Shown here piece by piece: positions 1 through 10,500 of a DNA stretch of 64,000 nucleotides; within the stretch, counting starts at the first letter, position 1; every line of letters begins with the position of its first letter. Made by a program: the position numbers and the translations under genes. Origin of the DNA: Sciurus carolinensis (lineage: Eukaryota > Chordata > Mammalia > Rodentia > Sciuridae). The notes beneath the pieces were generated by a model. That model did no database searches. It saw nothing but the letters and a program-made list of their open reading frames with translations, and was not told where the DNA came from. The stretch spans positions 175,587,598-175,651,597 of the forward strand of contig NC_062217.1 of NCBI RefSeq assembly GCF_902686445.1, written 5' to 3'.

Positions 1-151
1 ATGGGCTGAGTCCAGCCAAGGCCAGGATGGGGTGGCACGTGAGGAACATCCCCCTGGGAGAGCCCCTGGCAAGCTGCCGGGCAGGCAGGCCAGGTGGTGC
101 CAGGGGCAGCGTGTTCTTAGGGCCTGAGAGCGTCTTGTTGCATCTCCCTAG

Positions 152-267
152 GTGGCAATGAAGTACCCATTTGCCACGGATCTGGTGGGTGGTAGGAAAG
201 TCCAACCCAGTTCCTCTGGAAGAAGGAGACCTGGCAAAGAGAGGACGTCACACACAAGTGAGATCAG
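152..267 (+). CDS. LRRC27: LRRC27 coding exon, antepenultimate
   Basis: The exon starts after TCTCCCTAG at phase 0 and encodes a basic segment from VAMKYPFATDL to HTSEI, then two bases of a serine codon. The chosen donor is CAG/GTTGGT at 268, because it keeps the frame into the exon at 1284. A closer-to-consensus donor, CAA/GTGAGA, lies ten bases earlier at 258 but would shift the frame. The end of this exon is therefore less certain than its start. Confidence 0.75.
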
Positions 268-3200
268 GTTGGTGGTGGCAGCTGTGCCTCGGCCCTCCCA
301 GGCTGTCTGCTCCGCAGCCCCGGCTGCGGCTCACCCCAGCAGCATGCACCGAGCGCCCGGGCGCCAGGGCTGTGGTGGGCGAGCGGAAGGGGTGGTATCT
401 GCTCTCAGGGACCACCTGCAGGCAGCCACTGCCCAGCCACCCCCAGGACTGAGGTTGCCGGGCCCTCTGTGGAGGCTGCTGCCACGCTGCCCGCCCCATC
501 CTGTCCCACTCCTTCCCAGTCCCAAGGTCTAATCTCACCCCGAAGCCCTGGTTTTCTTAGACTTGGGCCCCAACTGCAGGAGACTTGAAGGCTGGTGGGG
601 CTGGGAGACCGGGTGCTATTCCCAGTGAAGGAGCAGCTGCATCAGGAGGCCACAGTGGGAGGCCAGCTCTTGGGCACCGAGCAGTTCTGGGATTTGCATG
701 TGGCCAGGCTGCTAGGCAGGCTGCTATCCCAAGAGGCCAGGTCATCTTGGCAACCGTCTAGAGCTCAGGAAAGCAGAGAAGATGCAGGACAGCCAGGGGA
801 CAGGGAGGGTAGGAGTCTCAGGCTGCAGCCATGGGACAGCTTAGAAACAGCATGGGGACAGCATGGTGTCGCAGAGCAAGGGCCTGAGGCTGAGGGACAT
901 GAGGCCCACCGGATCCCGGGCCTCTTCTGCCATCCCAAGTCCTTGCACTGACCATTAAGACTGGAAGCCCTAAGACCCAAGCTCTGTGCTGAGAGTCTAA
1001 CTAAAATCCCTGTTGATGTGATTTCCCGCTGCTGTCTCAAGGTTCAGTAAAACCGTGTCCGTCACATGAGAACAAAACCTGCCGCCCTCCTTGGCGTGGC
1101 ACAGTGAGCGCCCTGTGTGTGCCACGAGGTGGGTGTGCAGTGGAGTCTGTCCTGTGGCCTTGAAGCTGGGGCACTGGCAGGCCGGCGCTGGAGGAGGGCT
1201 GGGGCGCCTGGGGCCACAGGTGGCCGGGGAAGAAAGGGGACTGGGTGGAGGGACTGCCACACTGCGACCATCCTGTGTTCCAGCGGCAGCGCTGGCCTGG
1301 AGGAGCCCGCGAGGCAGCAGGAGCCGCAGGTGGGCACACGTCGCAGCTCCAGAGGTGCAGCCCCTCTGCTGGAGTCCAGGACTACCGCCCAGGACCGCAG
1401 CTCCAGAGGCTCAGCCCCTCTGCTGGAGTCCAGGACCACTGCCCAGGACCTGGAGGCCGTGAGTGTGCGCACGCTGGGTCTGCAGGCTCGAGCCCAGCAT
1501 GGTGGGATGTGACTGCTCCGTCCTCTCATAAACGCATGGAGCATTCCGGAAGCACCGTGGGTCAGAGGGTGAGGACCTGCCAGGCTGTGCAGGGAGGCCT
1601 CAGTGTGCCGGGACCAGAGGTGCAGCGCGAGGCGTCTGTGCCCAGCAGTGGCAGCCCCAGATGGCACCTGCTCTGCTCCACACACCCGTGGGGTCCCGCA
1701 GAGGCCAGGGGCATGCCAGTGGCGAGTGCCCAGCGCCTGCAGGAGACAGGCTGAACTCATGGGCCGAGCACTGTTTAGGAGCCTCCTAAGCAGTCCGGCC
1801 TCAAGCCCACCCAGGCGTTTGAATTCTAGCCTCTTCCCCCGAGCGCTTGCTCCCTTGGCGCCGCGCCTACCTGGTGCTGAGCTAGAGCGACCTGCGTGAG
1901 CAGCGCAGGGAGAGGGAGGCCTTTCCCGCCCTGTGGCCCGAGGAAACTGCCACCCTTCCAGTGAGCACCAGCCGCCTGTCCCCTCCCTGCTCACCAAGGG
2001 CACTCGCCTGGTCCCTGGGGCACCCGGCCTGACAGCCCGCTCAGCCCGCCCTACAGCAGGCTGGTGCTGGGCGGCCACAGCACCGTCCCGGACAGGAAGT
2101 CCCTGCTCCCAAAGCCCATCTGTGGGCTCCATCTCCACTGTTTCCAGCTGACGAAGGGAAATGTTGAATCAAAGCAGCCAGCAGAGTGGACCTCCCAGGC
2201 CCCCCGAGGTCCCACGAGGTGCTCAGGAGAGGTGGCTTCCCTGATAGAGGCCTAAGCGTTAGCTGGGCACAGGCACCTAACAAAAGGCCCACTCCCACCT
2301 TCCCCCGCAGCCAGATGAGAGCATGTGACTCCTCTGGCCAGCAGGTGAGAGCTGTGTTCGCTTTCCCTGAGCCTCGCCCTTCCCTCCCCCGACCAGAATG
2401 CAAGTGTGAGTGCAGGAGCCAGGCAGCCTTCGTGGGCCCCAGTAAAGGCCTGATGGAGGATATAGAGTAGCAGGCTGCAGGAGCATCTACTCTCCAGCCC
2501 TGGAGCGCTCCTCCTGGAGAAACCAAGATGCAAGCATCTGGCCCTCGGGCCTAGCAGCCGAGCCTGTGTCCAGACACATTCGGGGTCAGTGTGGCTTTGC
2601 CGGTGAAAGTCCCTGCAGGTCAGGGCCTGTAGAGAGCAGTGCCGACAGGAGCCAAGACGATCTTGGGAGCGCAGACTCGGAACCGTGGGCCTGAAAGCTG
2701 GGCCCTCGGGGCCAGGTTAGACCCCATTCGCGGGCTCCGGTTGGCCCGCGGCTCCACTGCCCCCGAAGGCTGCTGGATTCCTCTCTAGAGAAACAGAAGG
2801 ACCAGGCATCCTAGGCCTGGTGATTGGCCCATGCCGCCTCCCTGAGCCCTGAGAATGGGACGAGGCCCGGCGTGTCCAGGACATGCCAGGACCCTGCTCA
2901 CCTCCCAGGCCTCTCAGCTGGCCAACACAAGGCTACGGGCCCCTGCCTGACCTGTGGACATGGCCCCAGGGCCTTCTGAGGGATGGGGAGCCACAGAGGC
3001 CTCTGGGGAAGCCCGGTGTGAAGGAGGAGCCCCCCCAAAGCAGGCGGAGAGTGAGCTTGGGAACATGGGACCTCACTGACGACAATCAAAGGTCGCCAGC
3101 CAGCGTCCAGACCCTCCAGGCGACCAAAGGACATACTGCCACCTTGACACACAGCAAGGCGCCGTGACACTCAGAGGCTCCAGCGCCCAGGGAGAACTCC

Positions 3201-4484
3201 CGAGTAGAGCCAAAAGGGAAGCCGTTTTAAAGGATTTGAACCAGTGGACAAAACTGAGCAAACCCCCCGGAGTGAGGCGAGCCAAGAGATTCTGAACCCG
3301 CGTGGAGGCTGGCCTCCGAGATTCAGCCTCTCCTGGTGCGTTCCCGTCTAGAGCAAGTGAGGGGAGAGCGCTGAGGAGAAAGGCAGGGTCCCCAGGAATG
3401 GCTGTGCTTCAGAAGAGGGCCCACCTGGCCTCTCCGTGGAGGTGGATGATGATCCTGAGCCCAGGGTGGACGCCAGTAAAGGCCTCCGACCCACCATACT
3501 CAGACAGGAGACGTGGGCACAGCCTTTGTGCCAAGGTCTCTTTGGGAGCCAGCCCGTGTCCATGGCTCTCTGGGGACAGGATTTGGCCAGAAGGAGCATC
3601 AAGAGCCGGCCACTTTGGGAGATTGAAGGGCAGGCAGGCAGGCAGGCGTGCAGGAAGGGGTGAAACTACAGGAGGCAGTGTCCACTCCCACAGGGAGGCC
3701 ACGTCTGCTTGAGGCACAGTGACCGGCGCACACTCACGGGGTCAGAAGGCAGCAGCGCTTCCCTAGTCACCATGGCTCAGCCCGGATGACGGGAACCTCA
3801 GCGTGCCGCAGCCACAGCCCGCGCGGGGCTGAGGGGCTGGGGGCACAGGTGCAGTGGGCCCCAGGAGGCAGGAGGGAGGACCCAGGACTGAACTCCTCAG
3901 GGTGGGGCCAGGCACCGGCAGGGCAGAGGTGGGCAGGGCCTGCCCGGAGCCACTGGGGCCTCCCTCCCTCAGGCAGCCGGCTACACCAGCACCTCCTCCT
4001 GTTGGACCTTGCTCTGGCCTGCAGGCTGCACGGAGCCTGGGCTTGGAACAGGTGTGTGCTGACCTGGGGAGCAGGCTGGCCCTGCGTGTGGCTGTGGGGG
4101 TCGGCCCCCAGGACGGTCTCAGGTCTCACCGGCCTGTGGCGGCACTTCTGCAGCAAGGCCTGGGGTGGGGCCAGCCTCGGGGGGTCCTCTGTTCACCACA
4201 CCTTCAGGACACCAGGTGGGGCCTGTTGGGCTCCCCAAGATGAGTGGCCCGCGTGGCTGATGTCCTCGCACAGAGGGACAGCATGGAAGCCCCTGGGCAG
4301 GCCGCACCTCTTACTTCCTCTCTCCTCCTCCTCCTTCCCAAAGGCCAAGAGGCTGCAGGACGAAGTGATGAAGCTGAACCTGGACTCCAGCTTGAGCAGA
4401 GCAGCCGAGGGCGGCCTTTGCGGAGGCCTGGCTCCCCCGCCAGCATCACAACCTCCAAATATGCTGTTTAACAGGAGACACTGA
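152..4484 (+). CDS. LRRC27: LRRC27, leucine-rich repeat-containing protein 27, C-terminal coding exons (partial gene)
   Basis: Three exons can be joined in frame: 152-267, 1284-1458 and 4344-4484, giving about 143 C-terminal residues. The N-terminal leucine-rich repeats lie upstream of the window. The acceptors are TCTCCCTAG, GTGTTCCAG and TTCCCAAAG, and both introns start with GT. Splice phases agree at both junctions: two bases plus one, then phase 0. The first exon reads VAMKYPFATDLVGGRK, which resembles the human segment VASKIPSATDLIDNRK as I recall it. The last exon begins AKRLQDEVMKLNL, against human ATELQDEVLKLKL. The middle exon is the least similar but ends TTAQDLEA, against human KAAEDLEIA. 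The human comparison is from memory, not an alignment. The family has N-terminal LRRs and a charged, coiled-coil-prone C-terminal half, with no established biochemical role. Oddities are an internal 18-residue duplication and an early stop, each described separately. Confidence 0.82.
268..1283 (+). other. LRRC27: LRRC27 intron
   Basis: This intron lies between the exon ending 267 and the exon starting 1284. I recognise no repeat or RNA gene in it. The open frames here are GC-driven and overlap on several strands without protein-like features. Confidence 0.6.
1284..1458 (+). CDS. LRRC27: LRRC27 coding exon, penultimate, with internal tandem duplication
   Basis: The exon lies between GTGTTCCAG and the donor GCC/GTGAGT and contributes one base plus 58 codons. 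It reads GSAGLEEPARQQEP, then two copies of an 18-residue block (RSSRG[A/S]APLLESRTTAQD), then LEA. The duplicated DNA is 1342-1395 and 1396-1449. The recalled human protein has one such block (GQAPLEEMRKAAEDLEIA) in this position. The phase-0 exit matches the phase-0 start of the terminal exon. Confidence 0.72.
1342..1449 (+). repeat. 54-bp exact-length tandem duplication inside the LRRC27 penultimate exon
   Basis: Two copies (1342-1395 and 1396-1449) match at 50 of 54 positions. The unit is 18 codons, so the frame is kept. Three of the four differences are silent (GGT/GGC, ACT/ACC, ACC/ACT) and one replaces Ala (GCA) with Ser (TCA). Confidence 0.95.
1459..4343 (+). other. LRRC27: LRRC27 last intron
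   Basis: The intron runs from GTGAGT at 1459 to the pyrimidine-rich acceptor before 4344. It contains a short GGCA run at 3630-3648 and otherwise unique GC-rich sequence. I see no further exon; the exons on either side join at phase 0 without one. Confidence 0.6.
4344..4484 (+). CDS. LRRC27: LRRC27 terminal coding exon
   Basis: The exon follows a long pyrimidine tract ending CCCAAAG and encodes 46 residues from AKRLQDEVMKLNLDSS to PPNMLFNRRH, then TGA. The recalled human tail runs about ten residues further after PQNTFFNTKY. Bases just past this TGA still read E-D-G-x-x-x-R-R in the same frame, like the human tail E-S-G-N-V-R-R, so the stop looks derived. The 3'UTR continues to the ATTAAA at 4640. 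Confidence 0.8.
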   Translation, partial: AKRLQDEVMKLNLDSSLSRAAEGGLCGGLAPPPASQPPNMLFNRRH

Positions 4485-4639
4485 GCAGAAGACGGGACAG
4501 CACCGCGACGTGGGGAGGGCCACCTGGCAGTGGGCTGAGGCCAGCGGCTGGGCGTCGCCCGTGCCAGGGGTTTCACAGGCGGCTGTTGATTTTAAATAGA
4601 CCTGGGTTTCTTTTCTGAGGCTGTAGAAGGTTTAACTGC

Positions 4640-4645
4640 ATTAAA
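4640..4645 (+). terminator. LRRC27: LRRC27 poly(A) signal ATTAAA
   Basis: ATTAAA lies 156 bases after the LRRC27 stop. A T-rich downstream element (TTTCTCCTCTTCTCTGTTTC) starts about 25 bases later, as expected for a cleavage site near 4660-4670. Confidence 0.6.
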
Positions 4646-4679
4646 AGGAGATCCTGTGGACACCCCGGGGTTTCTCCTC

Positions 4680-5230
4680 TTCTCTGTTTCTGCCAGTCCA
4701 GGTGATGGCGCATTTGACTGTCAGCCACTGACACAGAGGGGCACCCTGGTCACAGGCCTGACCGCAGTGGGCATGAACCGGTTTCTGGGTTCAGGGCAGG
4801 GCAGGGTCCCTGCGGTCAGCCCAGCAGAGGCCCACCTTGGGCCTGGACATTGCCAGAGAGATTGTGGACGTGTATATTTCCTCTTTCGGGCATGCTAGTT
4901 CTGCTGCATGCGTGTAGGAACTACGTCGCTAGACGCCTAGAGCTTGTTGCGCGAGCGCTGTGACTTTCTCTCTGTGCCTCTCCTTTTCCTCCTCCCTTGA
5001 GGGCTGCCTGGTCGATGTTCCCGTAGGCGTCCCACTGCTGCCCTGTTTCCCGGAAGCATCTTCCCTGGTTCACTGTCTGCCTTCCTGTGTGTCCTGCGCA
5101 TCTCGTGGAAACCCCGCGTGGGCGGGTCTTGTTCTCAGGACGGAGCCTGAGGGCGCCCTTACGTGTGGGGCACTTGTACACGCGGTGGTCTGAAGCCTGC
5201 CATCCTGCTGTTGGTTTTGTTTACTTTATG
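4680..5230. other. Intergenic, nothing recognised
   Basis: Unique sequence of moderate GC between the LRRC27 transcript end and the L1-derived AT-rich block. I see no gene or repeat in it. Confidence 0.5.
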
Positions 5231-6600
5231 ATTTTGCTCCTTTATTCTCCCTTTACTGCTTTCCAAAAAGGACAGAAATGTCTGACTCCCCTCTGGCTCG
5301 TCTGTTGGAGGGTCAGCGGGGCCTTTCTGGGCTGCTCCTCCCATGTGGCCGCAGCAAACACACTTGGCTTTGTGTCTGTTAGGGTCCACCTTCCAGAAGC
5401 CGCATGGCCCTACATATTTCTTGGAAGTTCTGTTCATGGTCTCTTAACATCTTTCCTCCATGGTCACCTTTGTTTCCAAGACTATATTTTGTGTTCGTTG
5501 CCTGAAACTCTGTTTTCCAAGTGTTCTAATCTGTTGGTGATGCTTTCCATGGAATTTAAATTTGGTTTATTGTTTCCTTCATTTTGAGGGTTTCCGCTTG
5601 ATTTTTTCAGAATCTCCGTCTCTGTGTGAGGTGACCTACCACCTCCTGTGCTCCCTCTGATCTCGCTCCTCCATCACCCTCCCTTCACAGGCTGGTCCTA
5701 CAGAACCTCATCCTCTGCTGCGCCCTGGTGCTGATGTGCTGGACATTGTCCTGCGTGCACAGGTGCCCAGGGGGCAGGCGTCCTCCCACATTGCCGGCCA
5801 GTGCCCACTCCCGCCTGCTCTCTCATCGAGTCAGGGATGATTTCCGCTCCTCTAAAGAACTTTGTGTTTTACGGTTTCTTTGTACTGTGGTCATGGTTCA
5901 CCTGGCAATTAATTCCCTTAGAATTTGTCTGAACACAAATGTAGTTTGCCTGTGTTTCTGCTTAGGATAGAATTCAGGGCTGGCAGTCTTCATCATCCCC
6001 CGCACTTTAATGCTCTTATTCCACTGTCCTCTAGTTCCCATGGGTTTTGTAAAAAATTCAGATTTTTTAGGGACCAGAGTTGTGGCTCAGTAGTGGAGCA
6101 CTTGCCTAGCATGTGTGAGGCACTGGGTTTGAGTCTCAGCACCACATATAAGTAAATGAATTTTTAAAAAATGGTCTACCAACATCTAGGAAATTTTTTT
6201 TAATTCAGCTTATGAATTCTTTCAGCTCTGGTGGCTAAAAATTCAGCTTATGGTGCCTTCTTTGAAGGTAATGTCTTTTCCTCTGATTGTCTTAAATAAC
6301 TTTTTGATCTTGGTTCTTAGCCAACTGTATTGTGCATAGCTGCTGTTTCCCTTTTACTTACCTTCAGAGAAGCCAGAACTTCCAGAATCTGGGAGTTAAT
6401 GTCGTTCAACACTTTTGTGGAATTCTCCGCTTTTTTTTTCCCCCCGTTCTCTCTCCTTCTTTCTGAACCTCAGTTCCATGACACCAAGCTGCCATGGGCT
6501 GTGCTCTACACATCTCTCTTGTTCTTTCCATTCTTTATTACTTTTTATACTTCAGCTTGGATATTTTCTGCAGACATAGTTTGGAATTTACTAAATTCAT
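5230..6600. repeat. Old L1-derived LINE sequence, interrupted by a SINE
   Basis: This AT-rich stretch contrasts with its surroundings and reads like a familiar mammalian L1-derived consensus. Examples are a phrase on a mis-set base (AATTCAGGGCTGGCAG), one on a percentage of first-strand text (TTCCACTGTCCTCTAGTTCCC), CCTTTGAAGGTAATGTC and GGAGTTAATGTC. It is split by the ID SINE at 6066-6205. It is diverged, has no long open frame, and its orientation and subfamily need a repeat-library comparison. The match is from memory. Confidence 0.5.
6066..6205 (+). mobile_element. ID-type SINE of squirrel type
   Basis: The body reads GTTGTGGCTCAGTAGTGGAG, CACTTGCCTAGCATGTGTGA and CTCAGCACCACATATAAGTA, the tRNA-derived ID body typical of squirrels, with recognisable box A-like and box B-like segments. 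It is followed by an A-rich tail and the phrase GGTCTACCAACATCTAGGAA, which resembles squirrel ID tails. It sits within the older L1 relic and is therefore younger than it. ATTCAG occurs on both flanks but I could not fix a clean target-site duplication. Confidence 0.85.
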
Positions 6601-6654
6601 CTTCTGCTCTGCCCTGCAAAAAAACCAATGAGGTTTTTCTTCATCAAAAATGCA

Positions 6655-7135
6655 GCTCAACTCGCAATAGTTAAAGAATGGAACCAACCTAGATGTCCAG
6701 CAAATGACTGGATAAAGAAAATGTGGCATATATATATAATGGAATAATACTCAGCCTTAAAGAAGAATGAAATGATGGCATTTGCTGGTAAATGGATAGA
6801 GCTGGAGAATATCATACTAAGTCAAATAAGCCAATTCCCAAAAAAACAAAGGCTGAATGTTTTCTCTGATATGCAGATGCTAATTCACAATAAATGGGGT
6901 GGTTAGGGAAGAATAGAGGTACTTTGGATTAGGCAGAGGGGAGTGAAGGAGCCTAAGGGTAAGAAGGATAGTAGACTGAATCGGCATTATTACACTATGT
7001 TCACACATGACTACAGGACCGGTGTGATTCTACATCATGTACAACCAGGAGAACGAGTGTTATACTCTATGTATGTATGAAGAGTCAACGTGCATTCTGT
7101 TGTCATGTACGACTAATTAGAACCAATTCTTTAAA
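6655..7135 (+). mobile_element. L1 LINE 3' end fragment
   Basis: The order of phrases matches the end of L1 ORF2 and its 3'UTR: GGAACCAACCTAGATGTCCA, AAAATGTGGCATATATAT, ATAATACTCAGCCTTAAAGA, TGGCATTTGCTGGTAAATGG and ATACTAAGTCAAATAAGCCA. It is 5'-truncated and in sense orientation. The reading frame is not intact, so it is a dead copy. Confidence 0.85.
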
Positions 7136-7146
7136 ATCTGCTACAG

Positions 7147-7350
7147 CCCAGGCACAGTGACCCACACCTGTAATCCCAGAACTTGGGAGCCGAGGCAGGA
7201 GGATCATGAGTTCAAAGCCAGACTCAGCAACTTAGCAAGGTCCTAAGTAACTCAGTGAGACCTGTCTCTAAATAAAATGTAAAAAGGGGCTCAGCTCAGT
7301 GGTCAAGGCTCCTGGGTTCAATCCCTGGTACCAAAAAAAAAAAAAAAAAG
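7147..7350 (+). mobile_element. B1-ID dimeric SINE with target-site duplication
   Basis: The left half is 7SL-derived B1 (CACACCTGTAATCCCAGAAC, AGGCAGGAGGATCATGAGTT). The right half is a truncated ID (CTCAGCTCAGTGGTCAAGG, CTGGGTTCAATCCCTGGTAC), ending in a run of 17 A. Flanking direct repeats ATCTGCTACAG (7136-7146) and ATGTGCTACAG (7351-7361) are a near-perfect target-site duplication. This composite is characteristic of squirrels. Confidence 0.9.
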
Positions 7351-7361
7351 ATGTGCTACAG

Positions 7362-7450
7362 GCTGGGGTTTTGCTCAGTAGAGGGCACTTGCTGGTAGGC
7401 ACAAGGCCCTGGCTTCTGTCCCCAGCCCCCCACCCACCGAAAAAAAGAAA
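7362..7450 (+). mobile_element. Diverged ID-type SINE
   Basis: It starts GCTGGGGTTTTGCTCAGTAG and has the expected CACTTGCTGGTAGGCACAAG segment and an A-rich tail. It abuts the target-site duplication of the B1-ID dimer, so the dimer inserted at or beside its 5' end. It is more diverged than the ID at 6066. Confidence 0.7.
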
Positions 7451-7477
7451 GGAAGGAATAAATCAGGCTTTACTGTA

Positions 7478-7556
7478 GGGAGGGAAGGAAGGAGAGAGGA
7501 AGGGAGGGGGAGGGAGGGAAGGAAGGAGAGAGGAAGGGAGGGGGGAGGGAACGACC
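7478..7556 (+). repeat. GGGA/GGAA purine-rich simple repeat
   Basis: An almost pure G/A strand made of GGGAGGGAAGGAAGGAGAGA blocks, with a longer internal duplication. Its many G-triplets make G-quadruplex or triplex folding possible. Confidence 0.9.
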
Positions 7557-7559
7557 CGG

Positions 7560-10500
7560 GTCGGGTCTGGGGTGCAGGGGACGCACGGCCGGCCGCCGTT
7601 GGCCAGGCCGCTGGGCACGCGGCACATCTCTGCGCTCTGCGCTCCCCTGGGGGCCCTGCAGGCACTCGCCATCGCGAGGAGCTGGCTGGAGCTCCTGGCA
7701 GGTCCACCTGGGCTTCCCATCCCTGCTGCAGCCACCAGAGCTTGCAGTCCGCCTTTCCCACAGGTCTATGACACATTCGTCATGAAGGTCGAGGGTCAAG
7801 CTTCAGTCGCTGGGTTTCTGGCCCCAGGACGCTTGTGATCAGAGGCCATTTCTCAGTGAAGCCGTCCTCCTCAGCCCTTTTGCGCGTCTTCTGCCTCTCT
7901 TGTCTCAGAGTTTCATACTGTGGGCCGATGCTGCATGTTAACAAGCCAAGTGTGGGGACGAGGGGGGCATCCCCAGGACTGGCTCCCGCTGCCCAGCAGG
8001 CAGGGGGCGAGGTCGACACCGCCAGCCCACTGGGCTGGAGCTGGCTGGAGCCATGCCCTCTCCCCAGGACAGCGCTGGGCTCCCCTGGGACCCTGCACCC
8101 TGCATGTTCACACCACAGTGTAGCTGTGGTGCCACTCAGCTGGCCCCTGCCCTTCCCGTAGCCTCCCGCACGCAGGCTCTGGGCTTCCCGGGCCTGGTCC
8201 TCCCAAGTGCCTGTCACTCATCCTGCCCGGAAGCCACCTTCTGTTCCCAGGATGCCTGCAAATCACTTCACTTTAAGTGTGCTGCTCCTGAACAGAGCAC
8301 AGGTGAGACTCAAGACTGGCTTGTATTAAAAACCTGCAGCCAACAGACGATGTGGCTGCTGAGCACTCAGTGTGGCCACTGCCCTGCTCCAGCCACACCT
8401 TTGGCCGGTGTGAGCTGTGGTTCAGCTGCTGTCCATTCTGTTACCTCCTCGTCCATCACAAGGTGCACTGAATTTTGTCTGCTAATAGTTGCATTCCAGT
8501 ACCTTCCCCCACAAGCAGATGGCGACTTATTGCATTTTGAGAGCTGACTATCAGCTGGCTTTCTGCGCTTCCCCCAACCCTTTCGCTTCCTGTCCTCTCC
8601 CCACCTTGGCTGAGGACTAGAGGATGTCTCCGTCTGACCCTCCCGCCCTTCCTAGGTTTTCAATTGCCAAGTGACAGACCCCCTGGTCCCTGCTTGGAAG
8701 GTGCTCCCACCTGGCCTGCTCCTGACTGGGCCTGCTGTCAGCTGCTTCCCACCTCTGACCCCTGTGTCCTTGAGTCCTGTGGTGGAGCATTGGGGTGGGG
8801 CGCCCAGCAGGTGCCATCTGTGCCATCTCCCCTAGTGACCCAGCCAGTCTGGGCCTGTGCTCCTGGGTCTGTGCTCTGGTGCTCAGGGGTGTGTTTGCTG
8901 GCCCTGGCTCACACTGGCTCAGGGTGAAGGCCAGGACCCTCAGGTGTCAGCTGTGCTGCAGGGATGGGTGGGGTTGTGGTGGCTGCAGCTGAGTCAGCCT
9001 CACGACCAGCAGCAGTGGCCAGTTCCAGGAAGTGTCAAGAGCCATTGGTAGAAATGGCCAGATGAGTGGGTTTGCTGCCTGCAGTCACCCGGGCCCATGG
9101 CACCTCAAGGCAGGATGCTTGGTGAACCCACGCGACCACTGCAGGGCCAAGGGGTGAGGGGCACAGGGCCCAGAGAAGCAGCTGCCCTGCCCTGCCCTGC
9201 CCTTGGGACTGCCACGCCGGGCCACGACAAGGTGTGGACAAGCATTCAGCAAGCACTCTCCTGACTCTGCCTGGGGAGCACGGCCCTTACCTGACGTCCC
9301 AGGAGCCTCAGAGTCCTGCAATCAACATGAGCACCAGAAAGCAGGTCAGGCCCACGGCTGCTGTGGCAGCCCAGCCCAGGGCAAGGGCTGCTGGGACCCC
9401 TGCAGCTCCACTCAAGTGTCAGAAGGACTCCCAGTGTGAAGCCGGGGTGGGCCTGGGGTAGAGTCCAGGTGACTGGGAGGTCCTGAGGCAGCTTCCCACA
9501 CACTGGCCAAGGACATCTTGTCCTTCCTGGGGGAAGGACCAGATGGGGACAGGGCCCTCAGGCTGCCCAGGGGAGACATGGCCGTGCCAGTGAGTGCCAG
9601 TCTGTCTGGGGCAAGGCCTTGGGGCCGGAGAGCTCCTGCCCTTCCCTCGCCAGTGGCCAGGCAGAGCTGGGTGCTCTGCAGGCCCTGGCAGAGCGAGCCT
9701 GATGCAGCAGGCACAGAGGTGAGCAGGTCTCGCTGGGCTCAGGCTGGACGCTGCTGGATGCTGGGAGCCTGCACAGTCCCCAGTGCAGAAAGGCACATTT
9801 TCTGGCTGAGAAGAGCCAGTTGGAGGCTCCAGGCAGCCTGAGGCCCAGCGGGCTGCAGAGCTGAGCTGAGTGGGGAAGTTTTGCCGGGCCATGAGTCCAC
9901 CAGCCTTTAACTGAAAAGGAGCACCAGGTGGCCTCAGCCCCTGGGAAAGGTCTTCAGCCCCAGCGCTGGGCCCCAGCCCTGGGTCTGCTTCTTGCAGGTG
10001 GCGACTTCCCTTCCAGCAGAGCAGCAGCCTGGGTGGGGGGAAGGGTGAGCCAGGGTGGGGAGCTTCCCTCTGAGGGTGGCGGCCCCTCGGTAGCAGCCAG
10101 CACCCTGCAGGGTCTGGCAAGGCCTCCCTGGAGCTGTGGAGGTAGGAGAGGGGCACGTGCAGAGACACTCCAAGGGCAAGAAGGCCTCGGGACCCCCACT
10201 GGGTTTGGGGGACCCTGATGCGAACAGGAAAGGGTCCACAGGAAGCCCTCCGGGGTCTGCTCCGACGGAGTTGCCACTGCCCTGGAGGGAGGGGCACAGC
10301 CTTCCCAGCAACAGTGCCCACTGCCCACCTGGCCTCGACGCTGGCCAGGCGCCCACTCTAGAAGTGGGAGTGGAGGCGGGTCCAAGAGTAGGAGGTGACA
10401 GTGTCCTCCAAAGCTGGCGCATGGAAACACTCGTGTGCCAAGAGGCTGTTCTCAGCTGCCCCAGAAGTGGGTCACAGAACTAGTTTAACTGTGAAAGATG

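Noticed and set aside
1062..2138. 358-codon minus-strand frame
   Set aside because: It lies antisense to the LRRC27 penultimate exon and introns in GC-rich DNA, and its internal repeat only mirrors the 54-bp duplication.
6066..7450. tRNA genes
   Set aside because: The tRNA-like box A and B words belong to ID SINEs with A-rich tails, not functional tRNA genes.
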